A stretch of DNA of 64,000 bases from Agapetus fuscipes (GCA_951799405.1 OX637334.1:806001-870000); one strand, 5' to 3'; shown: positions 41,641-52,051, counted from the stretch's first letter. The notes: generated by a model not told the origin, from the letters alone. A program made the numbers and translations.

Positions 41641-41867
41641 AAGATGGATTGTAGTTCTGCCATCTGCGCATACTTGTTGCTCATGCTCCTACTTGTCTAT
41701 GCTGTTATTGCTAGAAAAGTTTTGTTTGTTCAGCTGATAATAGACACATCGTTGGCTTTTTGGAGCGTCCGTTTTGTGCCACATATGGTGACACGGGATA
41801 TCCACTCCAAAATATTCAGAACTCATCACAATAGCAACCTTTTCACACTTAACGACGTCTACCCGGT

Positions 41868-41943
41868 TTGTCTGTGGTTTTGGTTGCGAAATGTATGGGA
41901 TTTGTCCGGCGATTCCATGCATTTCACGACCGAAACCACAGGG
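41868..41943. repeat. 76-bp hairpin
   Basis: Arms CTGTGGTTTTGGTTGCGAAA and complement (CGACCGAAACCACAG) around a GATTTGTCCGGCGAT loop. Overlapping open frames in both directions are by-products of the palindrome. Confidence 0.7.
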
Positions 41944-41994
41944 CATCGACCAACAAGGCAGAATTCGTTTGGTGTGGAAAAGCAGTCGCAAACG

Positions 41995-42105
41995 CAACTT
42001 AGCTACACATAGTTTAACTTCTTGCCTGCGTTATCCCCGAAGTCGCATGTGGCGCTTCAGGACCTCTATTCCGTCGCGATCTCTATTTATAGGTGAATAA
42101 GGGTT
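41995..42105 (-). mobile_element. SINE A 3' fragment
   Basis: AACTTAGCTACACATAG, CTTGCCTGCGTTATCCCCG, GCATGTGGCG. Confidence 0.7.
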
Positions 42106-42127
42106 ACTCACGCATACGCCAGACCAT

Positions 42128-42420
42128 GCTAATCTAATCTTAGTTGCAAATATATGTAACATTGGGGATCCACATTATATGCATTTTCACAAGCAAACAC
42201 GTAAAAATTCGCGCTTGCAAATGCCGCACGTGAGCCTACAACATAATAATTCAAATCTCTAATGAACATACACCCTGCAACTCTTGCCGATCTTGCCTGA
42301 AAAAGCGGTGACATTGGCAAAGTGAACCACTTTCTAAAGCGTGGATGGTCAAGCGAATACCAACTTATAAGTCAGGAATATACACAACAAATTTTATTTA
42401 AAAAAAAGACAAATAATATG
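42128..42420 (-). mobile_element. RTE-1 3' end with some UTR
   Basis: Tail CTAATCTAATCTTAGTTGC to AAGTCAGGAATATACACAAC and AAATTTTATTT, the last part matching the UTR ahead of the repeat. Confidence 0.82.
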
Positions 42421-42539
42421 TACCTATAAACTATATGCTAGAATATTCTTAATTAGAAGCTTCGAGAACTAAGAAGAAATAAGCTATTAGAGCTCACACC
42501 AGTGAGTAAAAAAAGACATACCATCACATATTGCTAAAA

Positions 42540-42612
42540 ATATGTTCATTTGACGTTGGGTTTTTTTTTTGTGAGTACACATGCTGCATGTGTAAGCGCG
42601 AATTTACACATG
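42540..42612 (+). mobile_element. RTE-1 repeat, middle fragment
   Basis: GTTCATTTGACGTTGGG to GTGTAAGCGCGAATTTACAC. Confidence 0.65.
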
Positions 42613-43077
42613 CTGTGATACGATGGAGGTGTGAGTATTGAACAAGCATGAACGTTTTTGTGAAATATGTCTTCTTGTGGATATGCATTGGTCTCTTCGA
42701 CCATCTTACCCAACACCTCTGTAATTCTACACTCATGTTGATGACAAATAATTGTCCTAGTATCTCGCACTGTTTGCCGTCTGTCAGATTAAGCATTTTG
42801 ATTGTGTACTCCTGCTAGCGCTTGTTGACTTCCTGGTTAACAGTTGTGAGCGTTATCATGTATTCTGATAACGAAGAGATCTTCTCTATCCTTATCTATG
42901 GTGATGCGTGCATTCCAGCCACTTCATTTTATCTCTGGTCTAGTTGTTAACGTTCTATAACATCATGTTAAGCAATGAATATTTACTTTAATATTACAAT
43001 TAAGTCCATTTTACGGATGTTTGAAAATTTACCTAGCTGTAATTTTGAAAACTGAGGTATTGGGAAAAATTACCTTT
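42613..43077. other. Intronic, nothing recognised
   Basis: No supported feature. Confidence 0.45.
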
Positions 43078-43440
43078 TGCCTGTGGGTAAAGAAAGAATG
43101 TAATTTGAAAGAGGATGTGAAAGTTAAGGTACAAAATAATATGATTAGATGGTTTGGGCATGTGGAAAGAATGAATGATGATAGACTGACAAAATATGTA
43201 TACCGAGGTAGTGTGAAAGGAAAAAGAGGTAACGGACGACCGAGAAAAGTATGGAGTGATCAGATTGAGGATATTGTGAAAGAATGGGATATACAAAGTG
43301 AGCGTAAAGGAAGAAAATGCATGAAAAAGGTGATGGATATGAATGAATTGAAAGAGGGTATGTAAAAATAGGAAAAAATGGAGGCAGCTTTGCAGAGGCT
43401 CTGACCACCTCTAGCGGAATGGCGACAGAGTTACAGTTAC
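43078..43440 (+). mobile_element. RTE-2 C-terminal ORF, UTR and tail
   Basis: ECNLKEDVKVKVQNN, WFGHVERMNDDRLTKYVY, GRPRKVWSDQIEDIVKEWD, MKKVMDMNELKE, then a one-base shift before NRKKWRQLCRGS. Ends GGCGACAGAGTTACAGTTAC. Confidence 0.85.
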
Positions 43441-43454
43441 AGTACCCCAGTTTC

Positions 43455-43506
43455 AGTAAAAGGTTTCAGAAGTTTCAATGTTTATGTTCATGTGAGGTTT
43501 GGTTCA
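43455..43506 (+). mobile_element. RTE-1 repeat fragment
   Basis: TTTATGTTCATGTGAGGTTT and GGTTCA; cut by the LINE poly(T). Confidence 0.5.
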
Positions 43507-45345
43507 TTTTTTTTTTTTTTTTTTTTTTTTTATATTTATTACAGAAAACAACAGCACATACACATGAAACAAGTAAAGATTTATAATAAATACATATAAG
43601 GCCAATAATAGTTTTCTTAAATAAAAATAATTACAATAAAAGCTTGTCTACAGCAAATGTAACAGCAAACGAAAAGAACAAAAGAAAAATAATATGAATG
43701 CGGAGGTTTTTATCAGAGAAGATTTGGGAAAATAGGATAGAAAGGACAATGGAAGGGGAAGAGGATGCCATTCAATCAGTTTTGCATTTTCTCAAGTAGT
43801 ACATCCGCACCCCTTGAAGAAATGCGTTTTTGGACAAACAAAAAATGTCCAGGTGATTAAAATTTGAGTTATAACAAAACATAGCTCTCGTTAAAGTCGA
43901 GTTCCTGGCATAATTTGTAGTGTGCGCTCCCGTATAAAAAAGTGAATTTAACCTAGTGCGCCTTGTAGGTACACGCAAAGTGAGCCCCTCACAAAGAACG
44001 GTGGAGTCAATATGGCCGTGTACTATATCGTACAGAAAAGCCATATCTAATAGCGTTCGACGGGCTTCTAGGGACATAAAACCGTGATGACGGCAAGCAT
44101 CATGATAATTATTAAAAGTTAAATGTTCCCTGTAATTTAGATGCTTTAGAAATTTCTTTTGTATAGCTTCTATTTGTTCCTTATAAACACTGTACTGTGG
44201 ATTCCAAATAGGTGAAGCGAATTCAAGCCTACTGCGAACATACGCGCAATAGGCCATCTTAACGGCATTAGAACCCCTGAAGGGCTCACAGGTCCTTAAA
44301 ATAAATCCCAGCATTTTGTAAGATTTAACGGTGGTAGAGGAAATATGGGCATCAAAAATTAATTTAGCATCCATAAAAACACCAAGGTCCCTCACCCCAG
44401 TCACAGTGTCAAGGTATTCACCCTTGAGTTGATAATTAAACTTTAAGGGGTTTGTCTTGCGGGTAAGAGATATCTTATGGCACTTAGATACATTAAGATC
44501 TAATTTGTTTTTAATACAATAATGTGTAAGGTTGTCCAAATTATCCTGCAGCTTCATGCAGTCCTGAATGCTATTAATTCCTAAGTAAATTTTAGTATCA
44601 TCAGCATATAATAAACATTTTGTAAAATTAAAACACTGTTCAATGTCATAGACATATACATTGTAAAGAAGCGGTCCGAGGTGAGAGCCCTGGGGGACAC
44701 CAGACGGAATACTAAAGAAGTCCGACTTGCAGCCACCAAGAACAACCGCTTGAGATCTTTTTATCAGGTATGATGCAAACCACCGCAGCAGATTCCCATG
44801 CACGCCAAGTGTTTGTAGTTTATCCAATAATATGCTATGGCTTACCCTGTCAAAGGCCTTTGAGTAGTCCGTGTAGATTACGTCAATTTGGCCACCCTTT
44901 TCCATCTCATCAAACACGTAATCTGTGAAGACTGCTAAGTTGGAGACGACTGATCTTTTTTTGAGGAAACCATGTTGGGATTTGGGTAGCTGAGAAACGA
45001 GTAAATGATATATTTGATCATAGATCAACTTCTCAAACAATTTACCAAATACGGGTAAGATGGATATAGGTCGATAGTTTTCTGCAGAAGTTTTAGGACC
45101 AGATTTGTGTATTGGAACTATGTGCGCCCTCTTCCAGGCATCAGGAAATATACCTGTAATAAGGGACTTATTGAAAATCATTGCCAGAGGGAGTGATAGT
45201 TCATTAGCGCAACTAATAGCAAAAAACGAAGGAATGCCATCACTACCCGCTCCTTTGCTAGCATCAAGTGTGTTTAAATATTTGCAAACCATAATGGGAG
45301 TAACCGCCAGTCCATTTTGCAAGTACAAATACAGTATATGTAAGA
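43507..45345 (-). mobile_element. Jockey-like non-LTR retrotransposon, 5'-truncated
   Basis: Poly(A) is the T run 43507..43531, with AATAAA (43535..43540) just upstream of it. The ORF stops at 43772 and is open to about 45345. RT blocks in order: SDGIPSFF, NYRPISILPVFGKLFEKLI, QHGFLKKRSVVSNL, VIYTDYSKAFDRVSHSILL (motif A), PSGVPQGSHLGPLLYNVY (motif B), CLLYADDTKIY (motif C, catalytic Asp pair), LGVFMDAKLIFDAHI. The endonuclease domain and any ORF1 are missing, so this is about the C-terminal 60 % of an ORF2 of typical size. No stop or frameshift interrupts it, so insertion is probably recent. The first residues of the open frame come from adjoining RTE-1 sequence. Confidence 0.9.
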
Positions 45346-45431
45346 CTGAAGCAGGGGTGACATTGGCAAAGTGAACCATTTTTTTACAGTATGGGTGGTC
45401 AGCCGCATACCAACCTATCAGTCACGGAATA
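45346..45431 (-). mobile_element. RTE-1 repeat head fragment
   Basis: GAAGCAGGGGTGACATTGGC to AACCTATCAGTCACGGAA; abuts the truncated 5' end of the jockey-like LINE. Confidence 0.8.
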
Positions 45432-45447
45432 GCTCATGTAAAAAAAC

Positions 45448-45620
45448 GCAACTAAGCTGCACACATGCAACTTTTTACCGCGTTGCTCCAGAAGGGATTG
45501 CATGTAGCCTTACGCCAACCACTTCAGTGCGGGTTTTTCAGCTCCCGAGGGGACTCGTTCTCATTTCTTGTGAAGGCCAGCTCAAACCCGGTATTTATTT
45601 TGGGCTTAAAATAAACACCG
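45448..45620 (-). mobile_element. SINE A, 3' part, head-to-head with next copy
   Basis: CTAAGCTGCACACATGCAAC to GGGCTTAAAATAAACACCGG. Confidence 0.78.
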
Positions 45621-45627
45621 GTCCAGT

Positions 45628-46023
45628 CCGGTCGATAGCTCAGTTGGTAGAGTGCTTGAATTATTCCATGCCGTTAGCCCGAGTTCGAATCCCACCTAAG
45701 GCGTCAAAATTAATTTCCTGTTTCGGTGTTTATTTCAAACCCCAATATAAAATACCGGCAAGATGTACTCAGCCTCCACAATAAATGAGTATCAGCCCCC
45801 TCGGGAGCTGGGAAACCACCACTTTAACTTAAGTTGTTTGGCGTTAAGCCGGTCCGCTTCTATAATCTATAATCTAAGTTGCAAGGATGTATTCATTCAA
45901 AGCTCTCAGATGTATGCCCACAAACAAACACGTGTAGTTCGCGCTTACAAATGCTGATTGTGTACTTACAACATCGCCACATTAGAAAACGCGGCAAGAA
46001 AATACACCTTATGTGTAGCTTAG
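45628..46023 (+). mobile_element. SINE A split by an RTE-1 fragment
   Basis: Head GGTCGATAGCTCAGTTGGTA and GAGTTCGAATCCCACC intact; body to 45855, resumes 45973..46023 (ATCGCCACAT to GTGTAGCTTAGC). Confidence 0.82.
45856..45972 (-). mobile_element. RTE-1 3' fragment inside SINE A
   Basis: TATAATCTATAATCTAAGTT to GCTGATTGTGTACTTAC; 5'-truncated to about 115 bp. Confidence 0.85.
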
Positions 46024-46395
46024 CAGTGCTTAGCGTCAAATAAACAAATCTCGGTTATAAACAGTAACTCTAGCCGTCTGATATAGCATGCAAGGATTCT
46101 GCCATATAAACTATCCATCGGATTATGTACTGAAGTAAATATTTGCAATTTTGACTGATTTCTAGCATCAAATGTTTCGTATCTTATCACAGCAGGTTGG
46201 GTTAGATTGGGTAGGTCCACTCTCGTGAAATGTGAAGGATTGCGCCTTAAACTGGTTTTGTCGTGAAACAACACGCAGTCTGTAATTTGGCAGCGACTAG
46301 AAATACTCCCCGCTCTCATTACAGTGTTTAAGCTTTTTTTGTGCCAAATAAAGTCATGCATTGGAAGCAGGGCGCAGGCAGGCCCGGAGGTATAG
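46024..46395. other. Intronic, mostly unrecognised
   Basis: The first ~40 bp (CAAATAAACAAATCTCGGTT) match, inverted, the flank at 40680..40705. Confidence 0.45.
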
Positions 46396-46399
46396 TAGT

Positions 46400-46490
46400 T
46401 CCATACAGCAAAGTGACAAAACAACACACGATGTTACACCACATGACAATACATCACATGAAAAAACTACACAATGTCGAAACATAACAA
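46400..46490 (-). repeat. Short stretch of the 15-bp minisatellite family
   Basis: CACATGACAATACATCACAT and neighbours follow the TGTCATGTGATGT pattern in reverse complement. Confidence 0.5.
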
Positions 46491-46501
46491 GAAAGCTTAT
46501 C

Positions 46502-47190
46502 TCTAAATCTAAATCTAAACTGCAAAGATATTGTAACGAAATACACTGGTAGATGCTTATTGGTGTACGTGTGTTTTGAGAGAATGTTCTGGCCCAGACG
46601 ATTGTAGTTGTAAGGTGTGTATGTAGGTAGGAAATGGACTCTTCAAGAAATAAATATGTCCAGAATCGTCTAAACAAGTGTAGTGGTGGATCTTTCTAGG
46701 GCCTGCTGGAATGGCCCCTAGGTTCCGCTATAAGAAGGGTGACAATCGGCTGGAGCGAGTTAGTCTTTCAAAGCACTCACACAGAGGAATATCTAGTTAC
46801 TAGGGCGACCAATATGGTGTAAAATAACTGTAATCTGTACGAAATAAATAAGTGTGTTAAAATAAATCTGTTAAAATAAGTCTGTTAAAAATAAATCTAT
46901 TGTAAGACAGTCTGTGTAAATAAACTGTATGGCTAACTTGTGTTGAACTTGTGTTTTAATTAAAAGGACCCTCAGGTAAAACGTAACAATATGTATCATT
47001 TGAGATCCATATTAAAGGCATTCCCGCAAGCAGACACGCATAATTTCGCGCTCACACATGCCGCATGTGGACCTACAGTATAAAAAACCCAATCTCAAAT
47101 GAATATAAGCTCTGCAACTCTTGCTGACCTTCCCTGAAAGCAGGGGTGACAGTGGCAAAGTGAACCATTTTTTACAGTGTGGGTGGTCAC
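46502..47190 (-). mobile_element. RTE-1 3' end split by a solo LTR
   Basis: Tail side 46502..46531 and main part 46989..47190; joined they read GCAAAGATATGTATCATTTG, as in other copies. Confidence 0.88.
46532..46988. mobile_element. Solo LTR of an LTR retrotransposon
   Basis: 457 bp beginning TGTAACG and ending CGTAACA, i.e. TG...CA with a near-inverted terminus. ATAT is duplicated at 46528..46531 and 46989..46992. It contains a TATA-like CTATAAGAAGG and downstream AATAAA signals. No internal region, so it arose by LTR-LTR recombination. The 4-bp duplication suits a Ty3/gypsy-type element but is not proof. Confidence 0.8.
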
Positions 47191-47455
47191 ACAAACAAAA
47201 GATAATAGAAAATACCAAAAAAGGCAAAAGGAACATGATAAAATGGAACAGATGCATAATGTTGGGTAAAGTTTACAACTAATACTGCCTTTACCTGCAA
47301 TCATGGGTGGCAAATGCATAATATGCAGTAATTTTTACAGGTGAGGTAGCCAGCCTCACGCCAATCTTAGAGTCAAGAGCTCATAATACTCGTAGGCAAA
47401 ATAATGTATGCGTTGTTTTATTGTGTAATGTTTTTTCATGTGCCGCTCGTGGGAT
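47191..47455. other. Intronic, nothing recognised
   Basis: No supported feature. Confidence 0.45.
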
Positions 47456-47905
47456 GTTATGTGTTGGGTTTGTGAATTTTTGTCATTTGATGTGTTGTTT
47501 TGTCATTGTGATGTTCTGTCATGTGATGAAAAGACATGCGATGTTATGTTTTGTCATGTGATGTATTGTCGTGTGATGTTCTGTCATGTGATGTAATGTC
47601 ATGTGATGTAATGTCATGTGATGTATTGTCGTGTGATGTTCTGTCATGTGATGTAATGTCATGTGATGTAATGTCATGTGATGTAATGTCATGTGATGTA
47701 ATGTCATGTGATGTAATGTCATCTGATATTATCTCATGCGATGTTATGTCGTGTAATGTACTGTCATGTGATGTAAAGTCATGCGATGTAATGTCATCTG
47801 TTGTTTTGTCATGTGATGTTCTGTCGTGTGATGTACTGTCATGTCATGTAAAGTCATGTGATGTAATGTCCTGTGTTGTTTTGTCGCTGTGCTGTTCTAT
47901 CCTGT
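47456..47905 (+). repeat. 15-bp minisatellite, TGTCATGTGATGTAA type
   Basis: About 25 units, the best-preserved at 47520..47720. Because 15 is divisible by 3, open frames reading MSCDV or MTLHH repeats span it on both strands; they have no other coding evidence. Confidence 0.9.
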
Positions 47906-48257
47906 GCCCAGGCATGTATGAGCATGTGATAAAAGCATGTTTCGTGCGGTGTGGTTTCACAATCAAATTATGAGACCTCTAACAAGTAGTATTATGTTTT
48001 TGAACGTTGCCCATATTTTACCTACATATTGCCACTGTAGAGTCTAGATTCATTGTATGTGGGATGTGAATCTAGCGCTTATGTTTTTCTGTATTACGTT
48101 TAACTGATACTCGAAAATGATAAGTACTATTAAAATTAAATTAACGCATAGTTTCAATTATTTTTACTATTAATTTATTCGAAAAATAAGCACTTAACGA
48201 ACTGAGCGTAATTATGGATCATATAATACTTAATTAATTAGCCACCTGAGGATGCAA
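47906..48257. other. Intronic, nothing recognised
   Basis: CACCTGAGGATGCAAAC at 48242..48258 equals the start of the ribozyme-like motif at 41166 but is cut short by SINE A. Confidence 0.45.
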
Positions 48258-48472
48258 ACTTATCTACAAATAAAGTGCAACTTCTTGCCGCGTTATCCCC
48301 GAAGTGTTTCGCATGTGGCGAGTGGAACCTATTTAATTTTATAGGTAAAGGGCAGTACTTACGCCAACCACCTAATTGGGGGTATCCCAGCTCCCGAGGA
48401 GGCTTGTTCTCATTTCTTGTGAAGGCTGAGTAGATCTTGGCGGTATTTTATTTTGGATTTTTTTAAAGAAAC
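48258..48472 (-). mobile_element. SINE A, 3' two thirds
   Basis: TATCTACAAATAAAGTGCAA to GGCGGTATTTTATTTTGG; tRNA head absent. Confidence 0.8.
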
Positions 48473-48897
48473 ACTCTAATTACCTTCTTGTTTATTTGAG
48501 CTCAAGAATTTCTTGTAAAATAGTAAACGTGCGGAATGCAGTGCTGGTTTTTTTTTATGGATAGACTCGCTTAGAACCAAATGCGGCAATGTAACATTTC
48601 TTTTCAAAATGAGATAAATATATGGAAATGTAGGAAATAAAATTCTCATTATTTGCATACGTTTATCTTACTTTTAAATGAATGCTAGATTGTCGTCTTT
48701 GATTAAATACGACTTATTTAATTGTTATGTCGTAAGAGTATTATTCATGAAACTGGTATTATATACTTAGTCAGAGGATCAGCGAGGTGTTAACGAGGCC
48801 TTGCTTTGTTAAAACCAGAATTTTCTTTATGCAATAGTCATTCACACAAATATTTTTTATAGAAAATCCATTGACACATTTTTATTGGCTGCTTGAA
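48473..48897. other. Intronic, nothing recognised
   Basis: AT-rich; no supported feature. Confidence 0.5.
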
Positions 48898-48968
48898 TGA
48901 GGTCCGCACGTGAATCGGCATAGACAATATTGTGTCGTCACTTGGCCGGGTTGCTAGGGTGAAGGTAA
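48898..48968. repeat. CGGCCGGG 70-bp repeat
   Basis: GGTCCGCACGTGAATCGGCA, GACAATATTGTGTCGTCAC and GGCCGGGTTGCTAGGG; four other copies in the window. Confidence 0.6.
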
Positions 48969-49059
48969 AAATATATTTTGTCATTGCTTGCTAAGGATAG
49001 CAGTCCTTAGCAAGCAAAATTAACAATAAACAAGCATACGGAGTTTGTTCGTCGAGAAA

Positions 49060-49480
49060 AATGTTCCACAAAATACCATTTATATTTGAAAAAAATGCTA
49101 TTTTTACCAAAGACCGGTCACCAAAGGTCCATCCAGCCCTACTGCAACTGTGTCTTGCTTGAGTATTGGCGCTTTGTAACGACCAACAAGCTCGTAAAAA
49201 GTCCGGTCGATAGCTCAGTTGGTAGAGTGCTTGCATTCCATACCAAGAGCTTAGCTTCGATTCCCACTGAGGGTGTCAGAAATGATTTTTCGTTTCGGTT
49301 CTAACATAAAATAAATACCGGAAATGTGTACTCAGCCTTCACAAGAAATGAGAACCAGCTCCCCCGAGAGCTTGCAAACCCCACTTCAACTGAAAGTGGT
49401 TACGCGCCGCACGCGACCTCTTCGGGGATAACGCAGGCAAGAAGTACCACTATATGTGTAGCTTAGTTGCGTTGCGTTAG
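49060..49480 (+). mobile_element. Composite SINE B-A
   Basis: B body from AAAATACCATTTATATTTGA (head lost), CAACAAGCTCGTAAAAAGTC, A head at 49202 (GGTCGATAGCTCAGTTGGTA), full A body and GTTGCGTTGCGTTAG tail. Confidence 0.85.
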
Positions 49481-49617
49481 TTGTGAATTAGAGGTGATTA
49501 GGTACATGATGAACTCCTTGTCTTCCTAGCCCCCTTCCCCCCGCCCTTTTCTCCTCTCACTTCCCGGATATTGAGTCCTTGACATTTCCGGCCTATATTG
49601 AGTACTCGACATCCAAC

Positions 49618-49690
49618 TATCTGTACATCTATTTATAAATCTATCTGCCCATCTATTTATATATCTATCTATCTTGGGATATCTGGAATA
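49618..49690. repeat. (ATCT)n-rich microsatellite
   Basis: ATCTATTTATAAATCTATCT and similar; imperfect. Confidence 0.65.
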
Positions 49691-49749
49691 TCTCCGTATA
49701 TCTAGAGTCTTTTAGTCTCTATCTAGAGCTTTTTCTCGGTATTCCTCTA

Positions 49750-49920
49750 GATTCAAGAGGAATACCGAGAAAAGTATAAATGGATCAAATTTCTGAATGG
49801 GATATTCAGAGTCATAATAAAAAGAGACAATGCATGAAAAAGATTATGATTGAATGAAATGAAAGGAGTATGCATGGACTGAAAGAAGTGGCGATTGACT
49901 TGCAATGTCGGCGGTTAAGG
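49750..49920 (+). mobile_element. RTE-1 C-terminal remnant
   Basis: Reads NTEKSINGSNF.., SHNKKRQCMKKIM, then a shift and KEWR-like DWKKWRLTCNVGG. Confidence 0.7.
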
Positions 49921-50168
49921 CACTTGATTTCATTCGGTGCTATTCTTAGACATTTTAGTCGTGCGTTGAGCCAACGCTTTGACAAACTAATGATGCATTT
50001 GTATGAAGGCCTGTCAATCCAAGATGACCGCAAGTGAACAGCTGATTAGTCTTCATACAAATATTACCAAAATTCGGTAGGGATGAGACTTTCAGCTCAG
50101 GCATCATTAATTTGTCAAAGCATGAGCTCAACCGACGGCTAAAATGCCTAAAAATAGCCCCGATCAAG
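49921..50168. mobile_element. Hairpin MITE M7
   Basis: Outer arms CTTGATTTCATTCGGTGCTA and GATAGCC..CCGATCAAG-type complement, continuing through GACATTTTAG and GACAAACTAATGATG. The core 50008..50098 matches 29249..29366. Confidence 0.75.
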
Positions 50169-50218
50169 TTTAATTTAATTTAAAGTGTTTTAATTATTTC
50201 ACTTTCGGAAATTTTGAT

Positions 50219-50320
50219 GTTCCTTGACCAATAGGTTATGATGACGCCGACCACACATGCTGTATAAATTTTTTTTCACTCTTGCCAAAGTCACCCTAGT
50301 TTCAGGGAGATGCAGCTAAA
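50219..50320 (+). mobile_element. RTE-1 repeat head, diverged
   Basis: TTCCTTGACCAATAGGTTAT to AGTTTCAGGGAGATG. Confidence 0.65.
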
Positions 50321-50570
50321 GTAACAGGAAGAGAAAACAAAATATTTGTTTTCTTTTCCCTAGCAATCTGACCATTTGACGTCACAACTTTGTAAATGTC
50401 AATTCACATGCGCAGCTCATTGTACCTATTTTTAATTGTGTTTTTTCTTTCTTTGTTACAGGTATGCAATTCCAAGACTACCAACATTTAAAAAGGTAAA
50501 TCAACATTCAACTCCTCAAGATATCTCATCTTTAAATAATAACATTGTGATAGAGTATTTTTTTGAAATC
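50321..50570. other. Intronic, nothing recognised
   Basis: A weak CGGCCGGG-repeat scrap (TTCCCTAGCAATCTGACC, GACGTCACAAC) lies at 50355..50395. Confidence 0.4.
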
Positions 50571-50571
50571 A

Positions 50572-50665
50572 CAGAGTTTTATTTTCACAAGCTGAGCATT
50601 TATTTCAACTCGAGTACTTTCGACCTGCTTACGTCATTTCAAGAGGACACTGTTAAAAAATTGAC
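50572..50665 (-). mobile_element. Single arm of the 20655..20985-type repeat
   Basis: Minus strand: TCCTCTTGAAATGACGTAAG, GTCGAAAGTACTCGAG, TTGAAATAAATGC, GTGAAAATAAAACTCTGTG. Confidence 0.55.
50612..50643 (-). ncRNA. Hammerhead-like core, weak
   Basis: CTTGAAATGAC...GTC, GAAA, palindrome AGTACT, C. Stem II is only about 3 bp. Confidence 0.3.
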
Positions 50666-50719
50666 TTGATAAAAACCATAGAGAAGTGTAAAGGAAGAGT
50701 TACGACAAAGGGGTAAAAT

Positions 50720-51566
50720 TATGTATCATTTGAATACTATAGGCAGAGATACTCTGGGCAGCCACATCGAGGCGTGACCACCTTCTGGTGAATAGAGTAC
50801 CACTCTCCATAGGAGGTAAGCTAATCCAGCCTTCTGATTCGGTAAGACTTCTAGGAGTCTTACTGGATCGTAACCTGACACTGGATAGGCAAATAGATGC
50901 CACAATAGCTTCTTCTTTTTTTTCGCTTCGCCAAATAAAGGCAATAAGAAAATGTCTGCCGTCAGATGCGGTTAAGACCCTGGTGAGTGCGTTTGTGATG
51001 TCTGGGATTGACTATTGCTCGACGCTTTATAGTGGTCAGCCGAAGAAACAGTTTAATCGCTTTCAATCTGTGTTGAATTCGGCAGCAAGACTCATATTCG
51101 GGATTCCCAAATTCGCTCACATCACCCCGCTGTTAAAAAAACTTCATTGGCTTCGTTTCCCGGAGAGGGTGGTCTTCCGTGTTTGTTTAATGGTATATAA
51201 AGCCATCAATGGCTTGGCCCCACCTTATCTGGCTGATATGATTTCACCTGTTGAAATGGGTGTTAGGAGGCAGACACTCAGATCTGCGGGTGATGGAGTA
51301 GTCAATTTGGTTCAGCCGCGCCGTCAGATTCGTACAAACTTCGGAGACCGCGCTTTCCGTGTTGCGGGGCCGGTGGAGTGGAACAGACTGCCACCCGGAG
51401 TGAAGAACTCCAAATCTGTGGGTGTATTTCGAGGAGCACTCAAGGCACACTTGTTTAGAAAGTCTTATCCATGATCGGAGAGGGCCCTTGAGGTGTGACA
51501 CACACAAAAACGGCGCTCTCTTATCATGTGTAATTTAAAATAAATCAGCCTGTTATTATTATTATT
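50720..51566 (+). mobile_element. CR1/L2-like LINE 3' part with (ATT)n tail
   Basis: Open frame 50788..51474: SDSVRLLGVLLDRNLTLDRQ, FFSLRQIKAIRKCL, SGIDYCSTLYSG, QSVLNSAARLIFG, ITPLLKKLHWLRFPERVVFR, APPYLADMI, FGDRAFRVAGPVEWNRLPPG and a stop. This is the post-catalytic C-terminal half of CR1/L2 ORF2; the RT catalytic core is missing. The 3' UTR (51475..51550) ends AATAAATCAGCCTG(TTATT)n and is the same sequence that forms the tail of SINE B. Confidence 0.9.
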
Positions 51567-51571
51567 ATTAT

Positions 51572-51789
51572 TGAAGACTACAGGGAAATGACAAGTAATG
51601 TGTGTTGAAGAAAATTATGAGTAGATTTAAAGTTGAAATTTAAAAACATGGTTATTGCTTTGTCACAAATAACCGGAAATACCGCCATAAACAGCTGTGA
51701 TAGCGACTCTCGTTGCATTACAAATTTTGCAAAGCTTTAGATACACACAGATGCCACTAGACATTCCTTATTTTTCCCTGTAGTCTTCA
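51572..51789. mobile_element. MITE M12
   Basis: Perfect 17-bp inverted termini TGAAGACTACAGGGAAA; 218 bp, non-coding, directly adjoining the LINE tail. Confidence 0.8.
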
Positions 51790-51807
51790 CTAACACAAAA
51801 CTCACAC

Positions 51808-52051
51808 TATAATCTTAGTTGCAAGGATATATTCATTTAAAGTTCTCAAATGCATGCCCACAAACAAACACGTGTAGTTCGCGCTTACAAATATGCTGAA
51901 TGTGTACCTACTTATAAATACAATCCAAACCTCAAATGAACATAAGCCCTACAACTTTTGCCGACCTTCCCTGACACAGGGGCTACATTGGCAAAGTGAA
52001 CCATTTTTACAGTATGGGTGGTCAGCCTCATACCAACCTATAAGTCAAGGA
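51808..52051 (-). mobile_element. RTE-1 3' end, full repeat
   Basis: TATAATCTTAGTTGCAAGGA to AAGTCAAGGAATACAAGC. Confidence 0.88.

Noticed and set aside
41644..42012. 122-codon ORF with a hydrophobic N-terminus
   Set aside because: Overlaps a hairpin repeat and runs into SINE A; no recognisable domain or splice context.
47456..47905. CRISPR-like regular repeats
   Set aside because: Head-to-tail 15-bp units with no spacers, in an insect intron.
47519..47973. ORFs with MSCDV or MTLHH repeats
   Set aside because: By-product of a 15-bp minisatellite that cannot easily hold a stop codon; both strands are open.
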